A stretch of 64,000 bases of DNA from Corynebacterium meridianum (GTDB lineage Bacteria > Actinomycetota > Actinomycetes > Mycobacteriales > Mycobacteriaceae), in assembly GCF_016342265.1 (NCBI RefSeq), contig NZ_JAEIOS010000011.1:248001-312000 (forward strand), written 5' to 3'. The position numbers and the translations under genes are program-made. Within the stretch, counting starts at the first letter, position 1. Each line of letters opens with the position of its first letter. The notes below the pieces were generated by a model. That model saw nothing but the letters and a program-made list of their open reading frames with translations, was not told the origin of the DNA and made no database searches. Positions 37,064 to 45,568 of the stretch are shown piece after piece.

Positions 37064-37714
37064 CTAGGTCTTGTAGCTGCGGGCTCCGGCCGGTGGTGCG
37101 GTTTTCTCCGTGGCACCTGTGGACCGTGCCGCGAACCTGAGTCGTTGGATGACGGTGAGAACCGTGCCGACCGCGAGGACGGACAGGGCGATTTCGATTG
37201 CCCACGGAACCCCGAGGCCGGTCAGCCCGATACCGAGGAGACCGAGTATAAGCCGTTCCGGGCGTTCGATGAGCCCCCCTACGATCTTGAGCCCGGATGC
37301 TTCACCGCGGGCCTTGACGTAGGAGATGACCTGGGATCCCACCAGCACCACGAGGGCTGCGACGACCACCGGAGCCGCGGCCTGGTGCGTGTAGATCAGC
37401 CACCAGGTGATCGCACCGAAGAACGCGCCGTCGGTTATCCGGTCACAGGTGGCGTCCAACGTCGCCCCGTATTTCGTGCCACCCCCGCGCATCCGCGCCA
37501 TTGTTCCGTCGATCATGTCGAACGCGGAGAACAAGCCGGTCAGTACGGCTGCGGCGAAAAGATGCCCGGTGGGGATGAGGACGACGGCAAGGACGATCGT
37601 CAACGAGGCCGAAGCCACCGTGATGGTGTTCGGGGACAGCCCCAACCGGAGCATCACCCGTGCCACGGGTTCCACCACGACCGCCGCCGGACGGCGACCC
37701 CGCGCGCTAAGCAT
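37064..37714 (-). CDS. pgsA: CDP-alcohol phosphatidyltransferase (phosphatidylinositol phosphate synthase)
   Basis: 216 aa, about six membrane helices. The CDP-alcohol phosphatidyltransferase signature is complete: D66-MI-D69-G, AR, then G and D87, D91. In actinobacteria this position in the pim cluster encodes the enzyme joining CDP-diacylglycerol and inositol 1-phosphate. Overlaps the HIT gene by 8 nt upstream. The name pgsA1 or pgsA2 is also used; it is not the glycerophosphate enzyme. Confidence 0.93.
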   Translation of the reverse strand: MLSARGRRPAAVVVEPVARVMLRLGLSPNTITVASASLTIVLAVVLIPTGHLFAAAVLTGLFSAFDMIDGTMARMRGGGTKYGATLDATCDRITDGAFFGAITWWLIYTHQAAAPVVVAALVVLVGSQVISYVKARGEASGLKIVGGLIERPERLILGLLGIGLTGLGVPWAIEIALSVLAVGTVLTVIQRLRFAARSTGATEKTAPPAGARSYKT

Positions 37715-38294
37715 TGGTTTCTCCCGGTGCGTCGTCCAGTTCCGCCCACGCCTGCGCCAGGAGCCTCCTCGTGTCGCGCAGCAGCTGCGGCAGGACCTTG
37801 GTGCCGCTGATGACGGTCATGAAGCTGGCGTCTCCGGCCCACCTCGGGACGATGTGCAGGTGGAGATGGTCACCGACAGAGCCACCGGAGGCCTTACCGA
37901 GATTCAGCCCGACGTTGATGGCGTCCGGATGCGAAACCGACTTCACCGCTCTCACGGCCGTCTGTGCGAACATCATCAGCTCTCCTGATTCCTCCGTGGT
38001 GAGGTCCTCGAGGTTCGCCACCTTCCGGTAGGGAACGACCATCATGTGTCCGGAGTTGTATGGGTACAGGTTGAGTAGACAGTAGACCGATTCCCCCCGT
38101 GCGACGATGAGTCCCTCGTCATCGTCGAGCTCGGGGATCCTCAGGAACGGGTCCCTCCGGTCCGGGCCGGGGTCCGTGTCCGAACGACGCCCGGGACCCG
38201 AATCGGCGATATAGCTCATCCGGTACGGCGCCCAGAGACGAACGAGGCGATCGGGGACCCCCACGCCGCGGTCGATCATGGTTCCATCGGACAC
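37707..38294 (-). CDS. HIT-family hydrolase/phosphorylase (Ap4A phosphorylase-like)
   Basis: About 195 aa. HIT motif HLHLHIVPRW near residues 142-151 with an upstream LNLYPYNSGHMMVVPYR, typical of the actinobacterial Ap4A phosphorylase branch (mycobacterial homologue lies in the same place). Start uncertain: GTG 38294 lies just after the thrS stop; ATG 38279 and ATG 38333 are alternatives, none with a good ribosome site. Likely cotranscribed with thrS and pgsA. Confidence 0.9.
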   Translation of the reverse strand: MSDGTMIDRGVGVPDRLVRLWAPYRMSYIADSGPGRRSDTDPGPDRRDPFLRIPELDDDEGLIVARGESVYCLLNLYPYNSGHMMVVPYRKVANLEDLTTEESGELMMFAQTAVRAVKSVSHPDAINVGLNLGKASGGSVGDHLHLHIVPRWAGDASFMTVISGTKVLPQLLRDTRRLLAQAWAELDDAPGETNA

Positions 38295-38304
38295 CGGGTC
38301 GTCG

Positions 38305-40368
38305 TCAGCGGCGTTCCGCAAGGCGGTCCTCATTCGGCTGATCGTTGATCCGGTCCCGCACCCAGGAGGTGATCAGGCTCACCGCCTCGTCGACCGGGAC
38401 ACCGTTGACCTGGCTGCCGTCCAGGAAGCGGAAGCTCACCGCCCCGGCTTCAACGTCACGGGCCCCGGCGAGAAGCATGAAGGGGACCTTGCCGGTGGTG
38501 TGGTTGCGGATCTTCTTCTGCATGCGGTCGTCGGAGGTGTCCACCTCGGCGCGGACCCCGGCCAGACGGAGCCGTGAACAGACCGACTCGAGGTGGGGTG
38601 CGAAGTCATCGGCGACGGGGATCCCGACCACCTGGTGCGGAGCGAGCCACGCTGGGAACGCGCCGGCGTAGTGCTCCAGGAGGACGCCGAAGAACCGCTC
38701 GATGGAGCCGAACAGGGCCCGGTGGATCATGATCGGGCGCTTCTTGGTTCCGTCGGAGGCCGTGTACTCGAGGTTGAATCGTTCGGGCAGGTTGAAGTCG
38801 AGCTGCACGGTCGACATCTGCCAGGTCCGCCCGATCGCGTCCTTCGCCTGGACGGAGATCTTGGGCCCGTAGAAGGCGGCCCCACCCGGATCCGGGACGA
38901 GCTCCAGTCCGGAGTTGTGCGCGACCCGCTCCAGGATCGCGGTGGACCGCTCCCAGATCTCGTCGGATCCGACGCTCTTCTCGTCGTCACGGGTGGACAG
39001 TTCCAGGTAGAAGTCATCCAGACCGTAGTCCCGGAGGAGGGAGATGACGAATTCGAGGACCGTCGTCAGCTCAGCTTCGAGCTGTTCCTCGGTGCAGTAG
39101 ATGTGGGCGTCGTCCTGGGTGAATCCCCGGGCGCGGGTGAGACCGTGGATCACGCCGGACTTCTCGTAGCGGTAGACGGTACCGAACTCGAACAGCCGCA
39201 GCGGCAGCTCCCGGTAGCTGCGCCCGCGGGACGCGAAGATCAGGTTGTGCATCGGGCAGTTCATGGGCTTGGCGTAGTAGTCCTGCGCCTGCTTGGTCAC
39301 GTTGCCGTCGGCGTCCGTCTCGCCGTCCAGCTGCATGGGCGGGAACATACCGTCCGCGTAGAAGTCCAGGTGACCGGATTTCTCGAACAGTTCGCCCTTG
39401 GTCAGGTGCGGCGTGTTGACGAAGCTGTAGCCGGCGTTGATGTGCCGCCTGCGGGAGTGCTCCTCCATCTCCAGGCGGACGATGCCGCCGTTCGGGTGGA
39501 ACACCGGGAACCCGGATCCGATCTCTTCGGGGAAACTGAACAGGTCGAGCTCGGTACCCAGACGTCGGTGGTCGCGCTTCTCCGCCTCCGCGAGCATCGT
39601 CTGATACTCCTCGAGGGCCTCCTTCGTCTCCCAGGCCGTACCGTAGATCCGCTGGAGCCCGGCGTTGCGCTGGTCGCCGCGCCAGTAGGCCGCGGAGCTG
39701 CGGGTCAGGGCGAACGCCGGGATGTACCGCGTCGTCGGGACGTGGGGCCCACGACAGAGGTCGTACCACTCGGGTTCCCCGGTGCGCGGGTTAACGTTGT
39801 AGTAACCGGTCAGCTCACCCGCACCGACCTCGGTGGCCTCATCCGAATCGGGGTCAACCGACCCCTTGTCCTGGATCAGTTCGAGTTTGTAGGGCTCATC
39901 GGCGAGCTCCTCACGGGCGGCGTCGAGGGTCGGGTAGACACGACGCTCGAACTTCTGCCCCGACTTGATGATCTTCTTCATCCGCTTCTCCAACGTGCGG
40001 AGATCTTCCGGGGTGAACGGTTCCGCAGCGTCGAAGTCGTAGTAGAACCCACCGGCGATGGCGGGACCGATCCCGAGTTTCGTGCCGGGGAACTCCGCCT
40101 GGACGGCCTGTGCGAGAACATGCGCGCACGAGTGCCGGATGACCGATCGACCGGCCTCGGTGTTGGCGGGGACAGGGAAGAACGCGGAGTCCGCGTCCGG
40201 AACGTGGGAGAGATCGAACAGGGTCCCGTCCGCGTCAGCGACGCAGACGATGGCGTCCTCGCCCTTGTTCGGGAGTTCCAGTTCGCGCATAGCCGCTCCG
40301 ACGGCGGTCCCTGCGGGAACTCGGAATGACGGATGGGATCCGGGTTGAGAGTTTTCTGTCGTGCACAC
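38305..40368 (-). CDS. thrS: Threonyl-tRNA synthetase
   Basis: 687 aa from GTG 40368 ([20 protein letters not shown]). N-terminal TGS domain, editing domain with [12 protein letters not shown], class II core with [25 protein letters not shown] and [20 protein letters not shown], and the anticodon domain with [19 protein letters not shown] lies about 13 nt before the GTG. A 220-base leader precedes it. The frame is open further upstream, but the TGS domain starts only about 20 residues into the chosen protein. Confidence 0.95.
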   Translation of the reverse strand: MCTTENSQPGSHPSFRVPAGTAVGAAMRELELPNKGEDAIVCVADADGTLFDLSHVPDADSAFFPVPANTEAGRSVIRHSCAHVLAQAVQAEFPGTKLGIGPAIAGGFYYDFDAAEPFTPEDLRTLEKRMKKIIKSGQKFERRVYPTLDAAREELADEPYKLELIQDKGSVDPDSDEATEVGAGELTGYYNVNPRTGEPEWYDLCRGPHVPTTRYIPAFALTRSSAAYWRGDQRNAGLQRIYGTAWETKEALEEYQTMLAEAEKRDHRRLGTELDLFSFPEEIGSGFPVFHPNGGIVRLEMEEHSRRRHINAGYSFVNTPHLTKGELFEKSGHLDFYADGMFPPMQLDGETDADGNVTKQAQDYYAKPMNCPMHNLIFASRGRSYRELPLRLFEFGTVYRYEKSGVIHGLTRARGFTQDDAHIYCTEEQLEAELTTVLEFVISLLRDYGLDDFYLELSTRDDEKSVGSDEIWERSTAILERVAHNSGLELVPDPGGAAFYGPKISVQAKDAIGRTWQMSTVQLDFNLPERFNLEYTASDGTKKRPIMIHRALFGSIERFFGVLLEHYAGAFPAWLAPHQVVGIPVADDFAPHLESVCSRLRLAGVRAEVDTSDDRMQKKIRNHTTGKVPFMLLAGARDVEAGAVSFRFLDGSQVNGVPVDEAVSLITSWVRDRINDQPNEDRLAERR

Positions 40369-40590
40369 GATGCTGGTCGCGCTCCTTCTTGCGCTCGGCG
40401 GGACCGGCATACCTGGCCGGCTCCCGTTCACGGTGGTGGGACAGTCCCGTCCGGCAACGGTGTTCACCGGTTGCGAACGGCCCCCGCGCCAGGACGTCAG
40501 GTGGACCGACGCCGACCCGGTTCACCGTCGCGTGGCGCGACGCGTCACGGCGGTTGGACCGGACCGGCCGAACTGTCAGCCATCATCTTA
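40369..40590 (-). promoter_or_regulatory. thrS leader region with -10 element and short upstream frames
   Basis: TAAGAT (40585-40590, minus strand) is a good -10. It would give a leader of about 215 nt containing the short frames MMADSSAGPVQPP and, overlapping its stop, VTRRATRR (two Thr among eight codons). No T-box consensus was found. Could be transcriptional attenuation or upstream-frame control of thrS; unproven. Confidence 0.35.
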
Positions 40591-40600
40591 GCCCGCCCGA

Positions 40601-41902
40601 TCAATCCTCGAACAGCGTGGCTCCCCAGTAGGCGTCCCGCCCGGCGTCGTTCCGGCCTGTTCCACGTTCCTCGTCCGCCACCCCGGGCGGGCAGGCGAAG
40701 ACCGCGGAACCGATGTGGGTGATCCACTGGTTGAGCCTGTCCTTCTCGTCGAGCCGCCGCTGGATCGGCACGAACTGGTCCAGGGGGTTCTTCTGGAAAC
40801 AGATGAAGATCAGTCCTGCGTTCGACGTCTGTCCGCTGCCGGGTTCCGGTGGCAGGTCGTAGTTGAAGGCGCGTCTCCGGATCTTCTGGTGCGGTGCATC
40901 GGCCGGGTTCGTGGAACGCGCGATGTGGCTCGCCGGATCGATCACCGGTAGACCGTAGGAGTCCGTCGCAGCGAAATCCGGCGTGTCGAACTCCCGCTCG
41001 CCCGTCAACGGTGCCCCGCTGTCGAGCGTGCGCCCCATGACGACCTCGCGCGAGTTCCGGTCGAGCATCTCCCATTCATCGAGGTTCATCGCGACCCGGC
41101 GGACGACCAGTGCGGTTCCGCCACGGAGCCAACCGGGTCCCTCGTCGATCCAGACGATGTCGTCGAACTCGTCCCGAGTCCGCGGGTTCACCGTCCCGTC
41201 CTTCTGACCGAACAGGTTCCTCGGCGTGGCATTGTCCGGCCGGGTCCCGTCCGAGTTGAGGAAACCCTGCTGGAACCACCGTACCGAGACGTAATCGACG
41301 CCGGCCCTGATCATGTGGCGGGTGGCGTGGGACAGCGTCACCGGATCATCGGAGCACAGCTGCAGTACGACGTCGGCCTCACCCCAGCGGTCATCGAGCC
41401 GGTCACGGGAGAACGCCGGGAGCGGCCCGAGCCATTCCGGTCGGGCTTCCGGGCGCCCGATGATGTCGAAGAAGGTGCCGCCGAAGCCACAGGTGACGGT
41501 GAGGTTCGCGGGGGCATCCACCATCTCCGGTTCGAGATCACCCAGAGGCGCCCTACCTTCGCACAGGCGCCGGGCGTCCTCCGTCCACAGTCGCATGATC
41601 CGGCGGGCGGCACCACGGTCCGCGTCCCCGCGGAACGTGAAGGCGACCAGATTCAGGTGGGCCTGGAACGGGGTCGCTATACCCGCCTGATGCTCTCCAC
41701 CGAACGCGACCTTCTCATTTCCGAGCCGCGAATCCTCGCCCTCACGGTCACCGGGTACCACGACCCCCGGTTCCAGATCACCGGTGGCGCGTGGAGCGCA
41801 GGCGACGAGGCCGGCTCCGGCGGCACCCGCGGACAGCCCCGCCAGAAATCCGCGGCGGGTCAGGGAATGCGGAACGGGACAGGATTTGCTCTCGTGGGGC
41901 AT
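40601..41902 (-). CDS. DyP-type haem peroxidase, Tat-exported lipoprotein-like
   Basis: 433 aa. Twin-arginine signal RRGFLAG (16-22), then a lipobox-like LVAC with Cys35. The haem domain shows the DyP signature FGQKDGTVNP (GxxDG with catalytic Asp). Related to EfeB, which uses haem or iron substrates at the cell surface. Located downstream of two copper-protein genes, so it may be part of an extracytoplasmic metal/redox operon. Gap to PCu(A)C gene 97 bases. Confidence 0.93.
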   Translation of the reverse strand: MPHESKSCPVPHSLTRRGFLAGLSAGAAGAGLVACAPRATGDLEPGVVVPGDREGEDSRLGNEKVAFGGEHQAGIATPFQAHLNLVAFTFRGDADRGAARRIMRLWTEDARRLCEGRAPLGDLEPEMVDAPANLTVTCGFGGTFFDIIGRPEARPEWLGPLPAFSRDRLDDRWGEADVVLQLCSDDPVTLSHATRHMIRAGVDYVSVRWFQQGFLNSDGTRPDNATPRNLFGQKDGTVNPRTRDEFDDIVWIDEGPGWLRGGTALVVRRVAMNLDEWEMLDRNSREVVMGRTLDSGAPLTGEREFDTPDFAATDSYGLPVIDPASHIARSTNPADAPHQKIRRRAFNYDLPPEPGSGQTSNAGLIFICFQKNPLDQFVPIQRRLDEKDRLNQWITHIGSAVFACPPGVADEERGTGRNDAGRDAYWGATLFED

Positions 41903-41999
41903 GAGATATCGCCGGTCTTTCGGGGTGAAGCGGTTGTGGGCTGGTCTGGGTTTCCCCGCCTACGGCCGGGCGTGCCGGGACGGGGAGGCGTACCAGGGA

Positions 42000-42719
42000 C
42001 TACTTGTCGTGCTTGTGGTCCATGTCGTGGTCACCGTGTGCCGAGTCGGAACCGTAGTCTTCTTCGCCGGCCGCGATCGCACGGACCGGAACGTCCCTGA
42101 CGACGACCTTCGACCCGTCGGAGAACTTCAGGGTGATGTCGACGGTTGCTCCGGCCTCGATCGCGGAGTCATGGTTGAGGATCATCAGGTGGTCGGCACC
42201 CGGTTCGAGGACGTGCTCGCCACCGGCCTTGATGGTGATTCCCCCCTTCTTCTCCTGCATCTTGCCGTCGACGACCTCGTGGATCTCGTAGTCCGCCGCG
42301 CCGAGTGATGTGGTGAAGCCGATCAGGTTGATTTCGCGGTCCGTGTGGTTCTCCAACGTCCCGAAGATCGCCGTCATACCGGCGCCCGCGGGCATGGCCT
42401 TGACGAATCCGTCGTGCAGGTGGACGTCCTCGGACGTGAGGGTCCCCATGGTGTCGTTGTGCGCGTCCTCGGCGCTGTCCTTCGCCTTCTTGCCCGCCGC
42501 CTCGGCGGCGTCCTTGGCATCTGCGGCACCTTCCTTCACCTTGTCCCCCGCATCCTTGGCCGCGTCCTTGGCGTCGTCACCGGCCTCGGCGGCCGCGGAG
42601 GTGACGGCTGACGCGGCATCGTCCACGGATTCCTTGGTGGAGTCGGAGCAACCTGCGAGCGCGAGCGTCGCGACAGCGAGGGTTGCGAAGGACATACGGC
42701 TGAGTGTGCGGGTGGTCAT
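42000..42719 (-). CDS. PCu(A)C-domain copper chaperone lipoprotein with helical spacer
   Basis: 239 aa. Lipobox LAGC (Cys24), then residues 27-90 made of Ala/Asp/Lys-rich repeats (DDAKDAAKDAGDKVKEG, then ADAKDAAEAAGKKAKDSAED) forming an amphipathic helical spacer, and the PCu(A)C domain (about 95-215) with the H...M...H.M copper set (IHEVVDGKM, then DHLMI). A His/Asp tail (HGDHDMDHKHDK) may bind extra metal. Family members hand Cu(I) to cytochrome oxidase assembly or to SenC/CopC partners. Confidence 0.92.
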   Translation of the reverse strand: MTTRTLSRMSFATLAVATLALAGCSDSTKESVDDAASAVTSAAAEAGDDAKDAAKDAGDKVKEGAADAKDAAEAAGKKAKDSAEDAHNDTMGTLTSEDVHLHDGFVKAMPAGAGMTAIFGTLENHTDREINLIGFTTSLGAADYEIHEVVDGKMQEKKGGITIKAGGEHVLEPGADHLMILNHDSAIEAGATVDITLKFSDGSKVVVRDVPVRAIAAGEEDYGSDSAHGDHDMDHKHDK

Positions 42720-42725
42720 GTGAAC

Positions 42726-43361
42726 TCACTTTCTCTTTTTGATGATCAGACCTGCGGCTAGGAGCAGGAGCAGGCCGCCGCCGACGGCGACGGCGGTAGT
42801 GGTGTTGACGGACGGTGAGGACTCCGCTGACCCGGTACTGTCAGCGGATTGCCCCGGATCGGTCATCTCCGAGGTGTCGGAGGATCCCCGGGAGGCGCCT
42901 GCGGCGCCGTCGGAGACCGTGAACGTGGTTCTTCCCCGGGTGGCGTGACCGTCGGAGGAGGTGATCTGGAAACCCACCGTGTACTCCCCCGGTCCCGGGT
43001 GGATGTCATCGGGCACGGTTATCCGCACGATCTGGTTCTCCAGCACCGGCTCATCGCTGAACAGGACGGTTGCGGTCGTGGTGTCACTCACCGCCACGGT
43101 GTTGAAACTGTCCCGGGGAATTCCCGAGAACTCGAGGACGATCTCACGGGGAAACTCCTCGACCGTGGCGCCGTCCGCGGGCGTCGAGTCGAGGACGACG
43201 TCGTGCGCGACGGCGTAACTGCCGGACCACTCCGGTCCGAAACCCACCTGGCACCCCAGGATCACGACGGGGGTGCAAACCGTCGCAGCGAGAACGGCCG
43301 CGCGCCTGCGGTGGCTGCGTCTGCAGCGATGTCCGTGGTGTCCGGTCACAATCAACTCCAT
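42726..43361 (-). CDS. CopC-domain copper-binding membrane protein
   Basis: 211 aa from ATG 43361. Basic N-terminus and signal peptide ending AVA before His53 (mature N-terminal HDVVLDSTPADG, the CopC copper ligand), Ig-like CopC fold with SSDGHATRGRTTFTV providing the second His, a Ser/Thr-rich linker, then a C-terminal membrane helix ending KKRK. No Shine-Dalgarno. The frame extends to 43514 but that would push the signal peptide 50 residues inward. Six bases upstream of the PCu(A)C gene, so one operon. Confidence 0.88.
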   Translation of the reverse strand: MELIVTGHHGHRCRRSHRRRAAVLAATVCTPVVILGCQVGFGPEWSGSYAVAHDVVLDSTPADGATVEEFPREIVLEFSGIPRDSFNTVAVSDTTTATVLFSDEPVLENQIVRITVPDDIHPGPGEYTVGFQITSSDGHATRGRTTFTVSDGAAGASRGSSDTSEMTDPGQSADSTGSAESSPSVNTTTAVAVGGGLLLLLAAGLIIKKRK

Positions 43362-43672
43362 CGTCGTTGGTGGGTGGCGTTCCGTGGCGCCGGGGACGCC
43401 GTCGTGGGACGCGGACCGTCTCCCCTTTTTTGAGAGCCTCTTCCAGAAGTCGGATACGGCGGAGGAATAGTTCCCGCAAGCCCGGCCGGGGAGGTCGTTC
43501 CACCCCAAAGCCAATGCTCACCGGGATATCCTCCGACCGATCGCCGGAGCCGCGCTCTGCGGTTCGTCCGCGTCACCTCCGGGGAACCACCACATGTCTG
43601 TTTCCCCCAACCGATGGTACGCGCCTGCTGCCGGGGACTTGCCTCTCCCCCGAAGGCTCCCACGGATACGGG
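43362..43672. other. Region upstream of the copC operon
   Basis: No gene supported. Contains a GGAA-N3-TTCC inverted repeat near 43466-43477 that could be part of a regulatory site, but no clear promoter pair or CopR/CsoR motif was recognised. Confidence 0.35.
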
Positions 43673-43706
43673 AACAGCCCGGACACCATGCGGTGTCCGG
43701 GCTGTT
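43673..43706 (-). terminator. Perfect 15-bp hairpin after tRNA-Val(CAC)
   Basis: Arms 43673-43687 and 43692-43706 pair perfectly around a 4-base loop. It starts 7 bases beyond the tRNA 3' end; on the plus strand TTTT follows, so it can act in both directions. Confidence 0.75.
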
Positions 43707-43712
43707 TTGCGG

Positions 43713-43784
43713 TGGTCCCAGCTGGGATCGAACCAGCGACCTTTCCGGTGTGAACGGAACGCTCTTCCACTGAGCCATGGGACC
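43713..43784 (-). tRNA. tRNA-Val (anticodon CAC)
   Basis: Cloverleaf reads cleanly on the minus strand: acceptor GGTCCCA/TGGGACC, D-arm GCTC..GAGC, anticodon loop TTCACAC giving CAC, T-arm GCTGG TTCGATC CCAGC, discriminator A. Reads GUG. No encoded CCA. Confidence 0.95.
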
Positions 43785-44088
43785 TAGGACGAGGGTGGCT
43801 CGCCTGCCTAGAAAACTAACACGGCTGCCGAGTCCATACCTAATCCGCTGGTTGATCACTCCAGTCCACCGAGCACCACACCAACCCGACCGCACTTCAC
43901 GGCCGACGGTCGGCCACCGCTCCCCGACGAAGCTCACCGCAGGGCCCAGTCGAGCCCGTCCCGGAAGCCCGTGGTCGACAACCTCCGGCCCAGGCGCGTC
44001 AGCTGCTGATTTGTGCCCGGGTCCCGACTAGGGCTAGAGTTTGGTCTCGCACCACATCGGGTCCACGGACCCACGCGTTTGTTGCGAT
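43785..44088. other. Region between divergent tRNA genes
   Basis: No gene. TAGAGT near 44034-44039 on the plus strand is a candidate -10 for the tRNA cluster, about 50 bases before the first tRNA-Gly. Otherwise nothing recognised. Confidence 0.4.
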
Positions 44089-44161
44089 GCGGATGTAGCG
44101 CAGTTGGTAGCGCATCACCTTGCCAAGGTGAGGGTCGCGAGTTCGAGTCTCGTCATCCGCT
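44089..44161 (+). tRNA. tRNA-Gly (GCC), copy 1
   Basis: Acceptor GCGGATG/CATCCGC, anticodon loop TTGCCAA giving GCC, T-arm with TTCGAGT. Identical to the copies at 44384 and 44591. Confidence 0.96.
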
Positions 44162-44191
44162 CTGGTATGGTTTTCGTACCTGCACAGCCAC

Positions 44192-44265
44192 GGTGGAATG
44201 GCCGAGTGGTGAGGCAACGGTCTGCAAAACCGTGCACACGGGTTCGATTCCCGTTTCCACCTCCA
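44192..44265 (+). tRNA. tRNA-Cys (GCA)
   Basis: Acceptor GGTGGAA/TTCCACC, anticodon loop CTGCAAA giving GCA, T-arm ACGGG TTCGATT CCCGT, discriminator T and an encoded CCA at 44263-44265. Only tRNA in this cluster with genomic CCA. Confidence 0.95.
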
Positions 44266-44278
44266 GTTTTACAGTCCT

Positions 44279-44350
44279 GCGCGTTTAGCTCAGCGGGAGA
44301 GCGCTTCCCTGACACGGAAGAGGTCACTGGTTCGATCCCAGTATCGCGCA
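44279..44350 (+). tRNA. tRNA-Val (GAC), copy 1
   Basis: Anticodon stem CTTCC/GGAAG with loop CTGACAC giving GAC. Acceptor GCGCGTT/ATCGCGC contains a T6-T67 mismatch. Discriminator A. Confidence 0.94.
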
Positions 44351-44383
44351 CCGGAGTAGCACAGCTCCCTAAATACAGTGCAT

Positions 44384-44456
44384 GCGGATGTAGCGCAGTT
44401 GGTAGCGCATCACCTTGCCAAGGTGAGGGTCGCGAGTTCGAGTCTCGTCATCCGCT
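44384..44456 (+). tRNA. tRNA-Gly (GCC), copy 2
   Basis: Same sequence as copy 1; anticodon GCC. Part of the duplicated unit. Confidence 0.96.
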
Positions 44457-44486
44457 CAGGAAATGCCGTCCGCGGTGTTTCTTCCC

Positions 44487-44558
44487 GCGCGTTTAGCTCA
44501 GCGGGAGAGCGCTTCCCTGACACGGAAGAGGTCACTGGTTCGATCCCAGTATCGCGCA
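44487..44558 (+). tRNA. tRNA-Val (GAC), copy 2
   Basis: Identical to the copy at 44279, including the acceptor-stem T6-T67 mismatch. Confidence 0.94.
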
Positions 44559-44590
44559 CCGGAGTAGCACAGCTCCCTAAAACAGTGCAT

Positions 44591-44663
44591 GCGGATGTAG
44601 CGCAGTTGGTAGCGCATCACCTTGCCAAGGTGAGGGTCGCGAGTTCGAGTCTCGTCATCCGCT
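44591..44663 (+). tRNA. tRNA-Gly (GCC), copy 3
   Basis: Same sequence as copies 1 and 2; last tRNA of the cluster. Confidence 0.96.
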
Positions 44664-44770
44664 CCACCCTGCAGCGGCCCGGCGTACAACGCCCGGGCCG
44701 CTGTCTCGTTGCACCACCCACTCCGCCACCATCTTCCGGGGCGTCCCCGTACCGACTACCCTCACACCCC

Positions 44771-45538
44771 ATGAGCGATTTTCCCCCCGAAATCCCTCCG
44801 GCGGAGCTGATCGGACCGGTGGAACCGACGGGACACAACCAGATTCGGGCCGTGTCAGCCACCACGCTGACCGGGGCCACCGCGATGTCCGGAACGTCGG
44901 GCGCACTGGGTAACGGCACCGATACGACACTTCTCCAGGCCCTACGCATCTGGAGCGACGTCGTCCTCGTCGGTGCGGAAACCGTCAGGGCCGAGAACTA
45001 CGGCGGTGTTTCGGTCGCCCGCCGCGACCGGTCCCGCAGGCGGGCTGAAGGTCGGGAACCGGTACCACCTGTCGCCGTAGTGACCCGCTCCTTCAATCTG
45101 GCACGGGATTCCAGGCTGTTCCGCGGCACCGAGGCGGCCCCGCTGATTCTCGCACCGGCTTCCGCATGCCAAGACCCTGCACTGTCGGGTGCCCGACAGG
45201 AGATCACCGCTGCGGGTGGCCGGATAGTGTCGACGGGAACCGGAACACCAGATGAGATGGTTGAGTGTCTCCATGACCTCGGGTACAGCAGGATCATCTG
45301 CGAGGGTGGGGCGCGCCTGCTCGGGCAACTGGTGCGCGCCGAGCTGATCGACGTGCACCACATCACCATCGATCCCAGTCTCAGCCTGCCCGCTCATCCG
45401 CCGTTGATCGCCGGTCCGGGCACCGGGGCGGGCGACCCTCCGGAACGCCATCACCTCCGGCTCGAGGGCATCAGGGCGACGTCGGACGGGTGTGTGTTTC
45501 TCCGGTACAGCGGCAAACACTCCGGTCGCGTTCCCTGA
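44771..45538 (+). CDS. RibD C-terminal-domain reductase family protein
   Basis: 255 aa. Dihydrofolate-reductase-like fold of the riboflavin-specific reductase: DVVLVGAETVRAENYGG, PVAVVTRSFNLARDSRLF and RIICEGGARLLGQLV are typical. There is no deaminase domain, so it is a stand-alone reductase; in mycobacteria the gene at this place encodes a RibD-like protein of uncertain substrate, sometimes linked to folate metabolism. ATG 44771 follows TACCCT (44757-44762) by 8 nt, leaderless type. aftC begins 30 bases after its stop. Confidence 0.85.
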   Translation: MSDFPPEIPPAELIGPVEPTGHNQIRAVSATTLTGATAMSGTSGALGNGTDTTLLQALRIWSDVVLVGAETVRAENYGGVSVARRDRSRRRAEGREPVPPVAVVTRSFNLARDSRLFRGTEAAPLILAPASACQDPALSGARQEITAAGGRIVSTGTGTPDEMVECLHDLGYSRIICEGGARLLGQLVRAELIDVHHITIDPSLSLPAHPPLIAGPGTGAGDPPERHHLRLEGIRATSDGCVFLRYSGKHSGRVP

Positions 45539-45568
45539 TCAGCGGTCTCTCCGCGGTATGGTGGGGCG

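Larger units (their letters stand above)
44279..44663 (+). repeat. Tandem duplication of a tRNA-Val/tRNA-Gly unit
   Basis: Unit 1 (44279-44456) and unit 2 (44487-44663) each hold tRNA-Val(GAC), a 32-33 nt spacer and tRNA-Gly(GCC). The tRNAs match exactly and the spacers differ by about one base, indicating a recent tandem duplication; the segment between the units (44457-44486) is unrelated. Confidence 0.9.

Noticed and set aside
38593..40329. 578-aa plus-strand open frame
   Set aside because: Exact antisense of thrS; high-GC codon bias keeps the reverse frame open and it has no recognisable domain or RBS.
40369..40590. T-box riboswitch for thrS
   Set aside because: No T-box consensus or specifier-loop arrangement was recognisable.
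43362..43514. N-terminal extension of the CopC protein
   Set aside because: Would bury the signal peptide about 50 residues inside the protein.
44089..44663. CRISPR-like direct repeats
   Set aside because: The repeated units are complete tRNA genes with cloverleafs and not short repeats with unique spacers.
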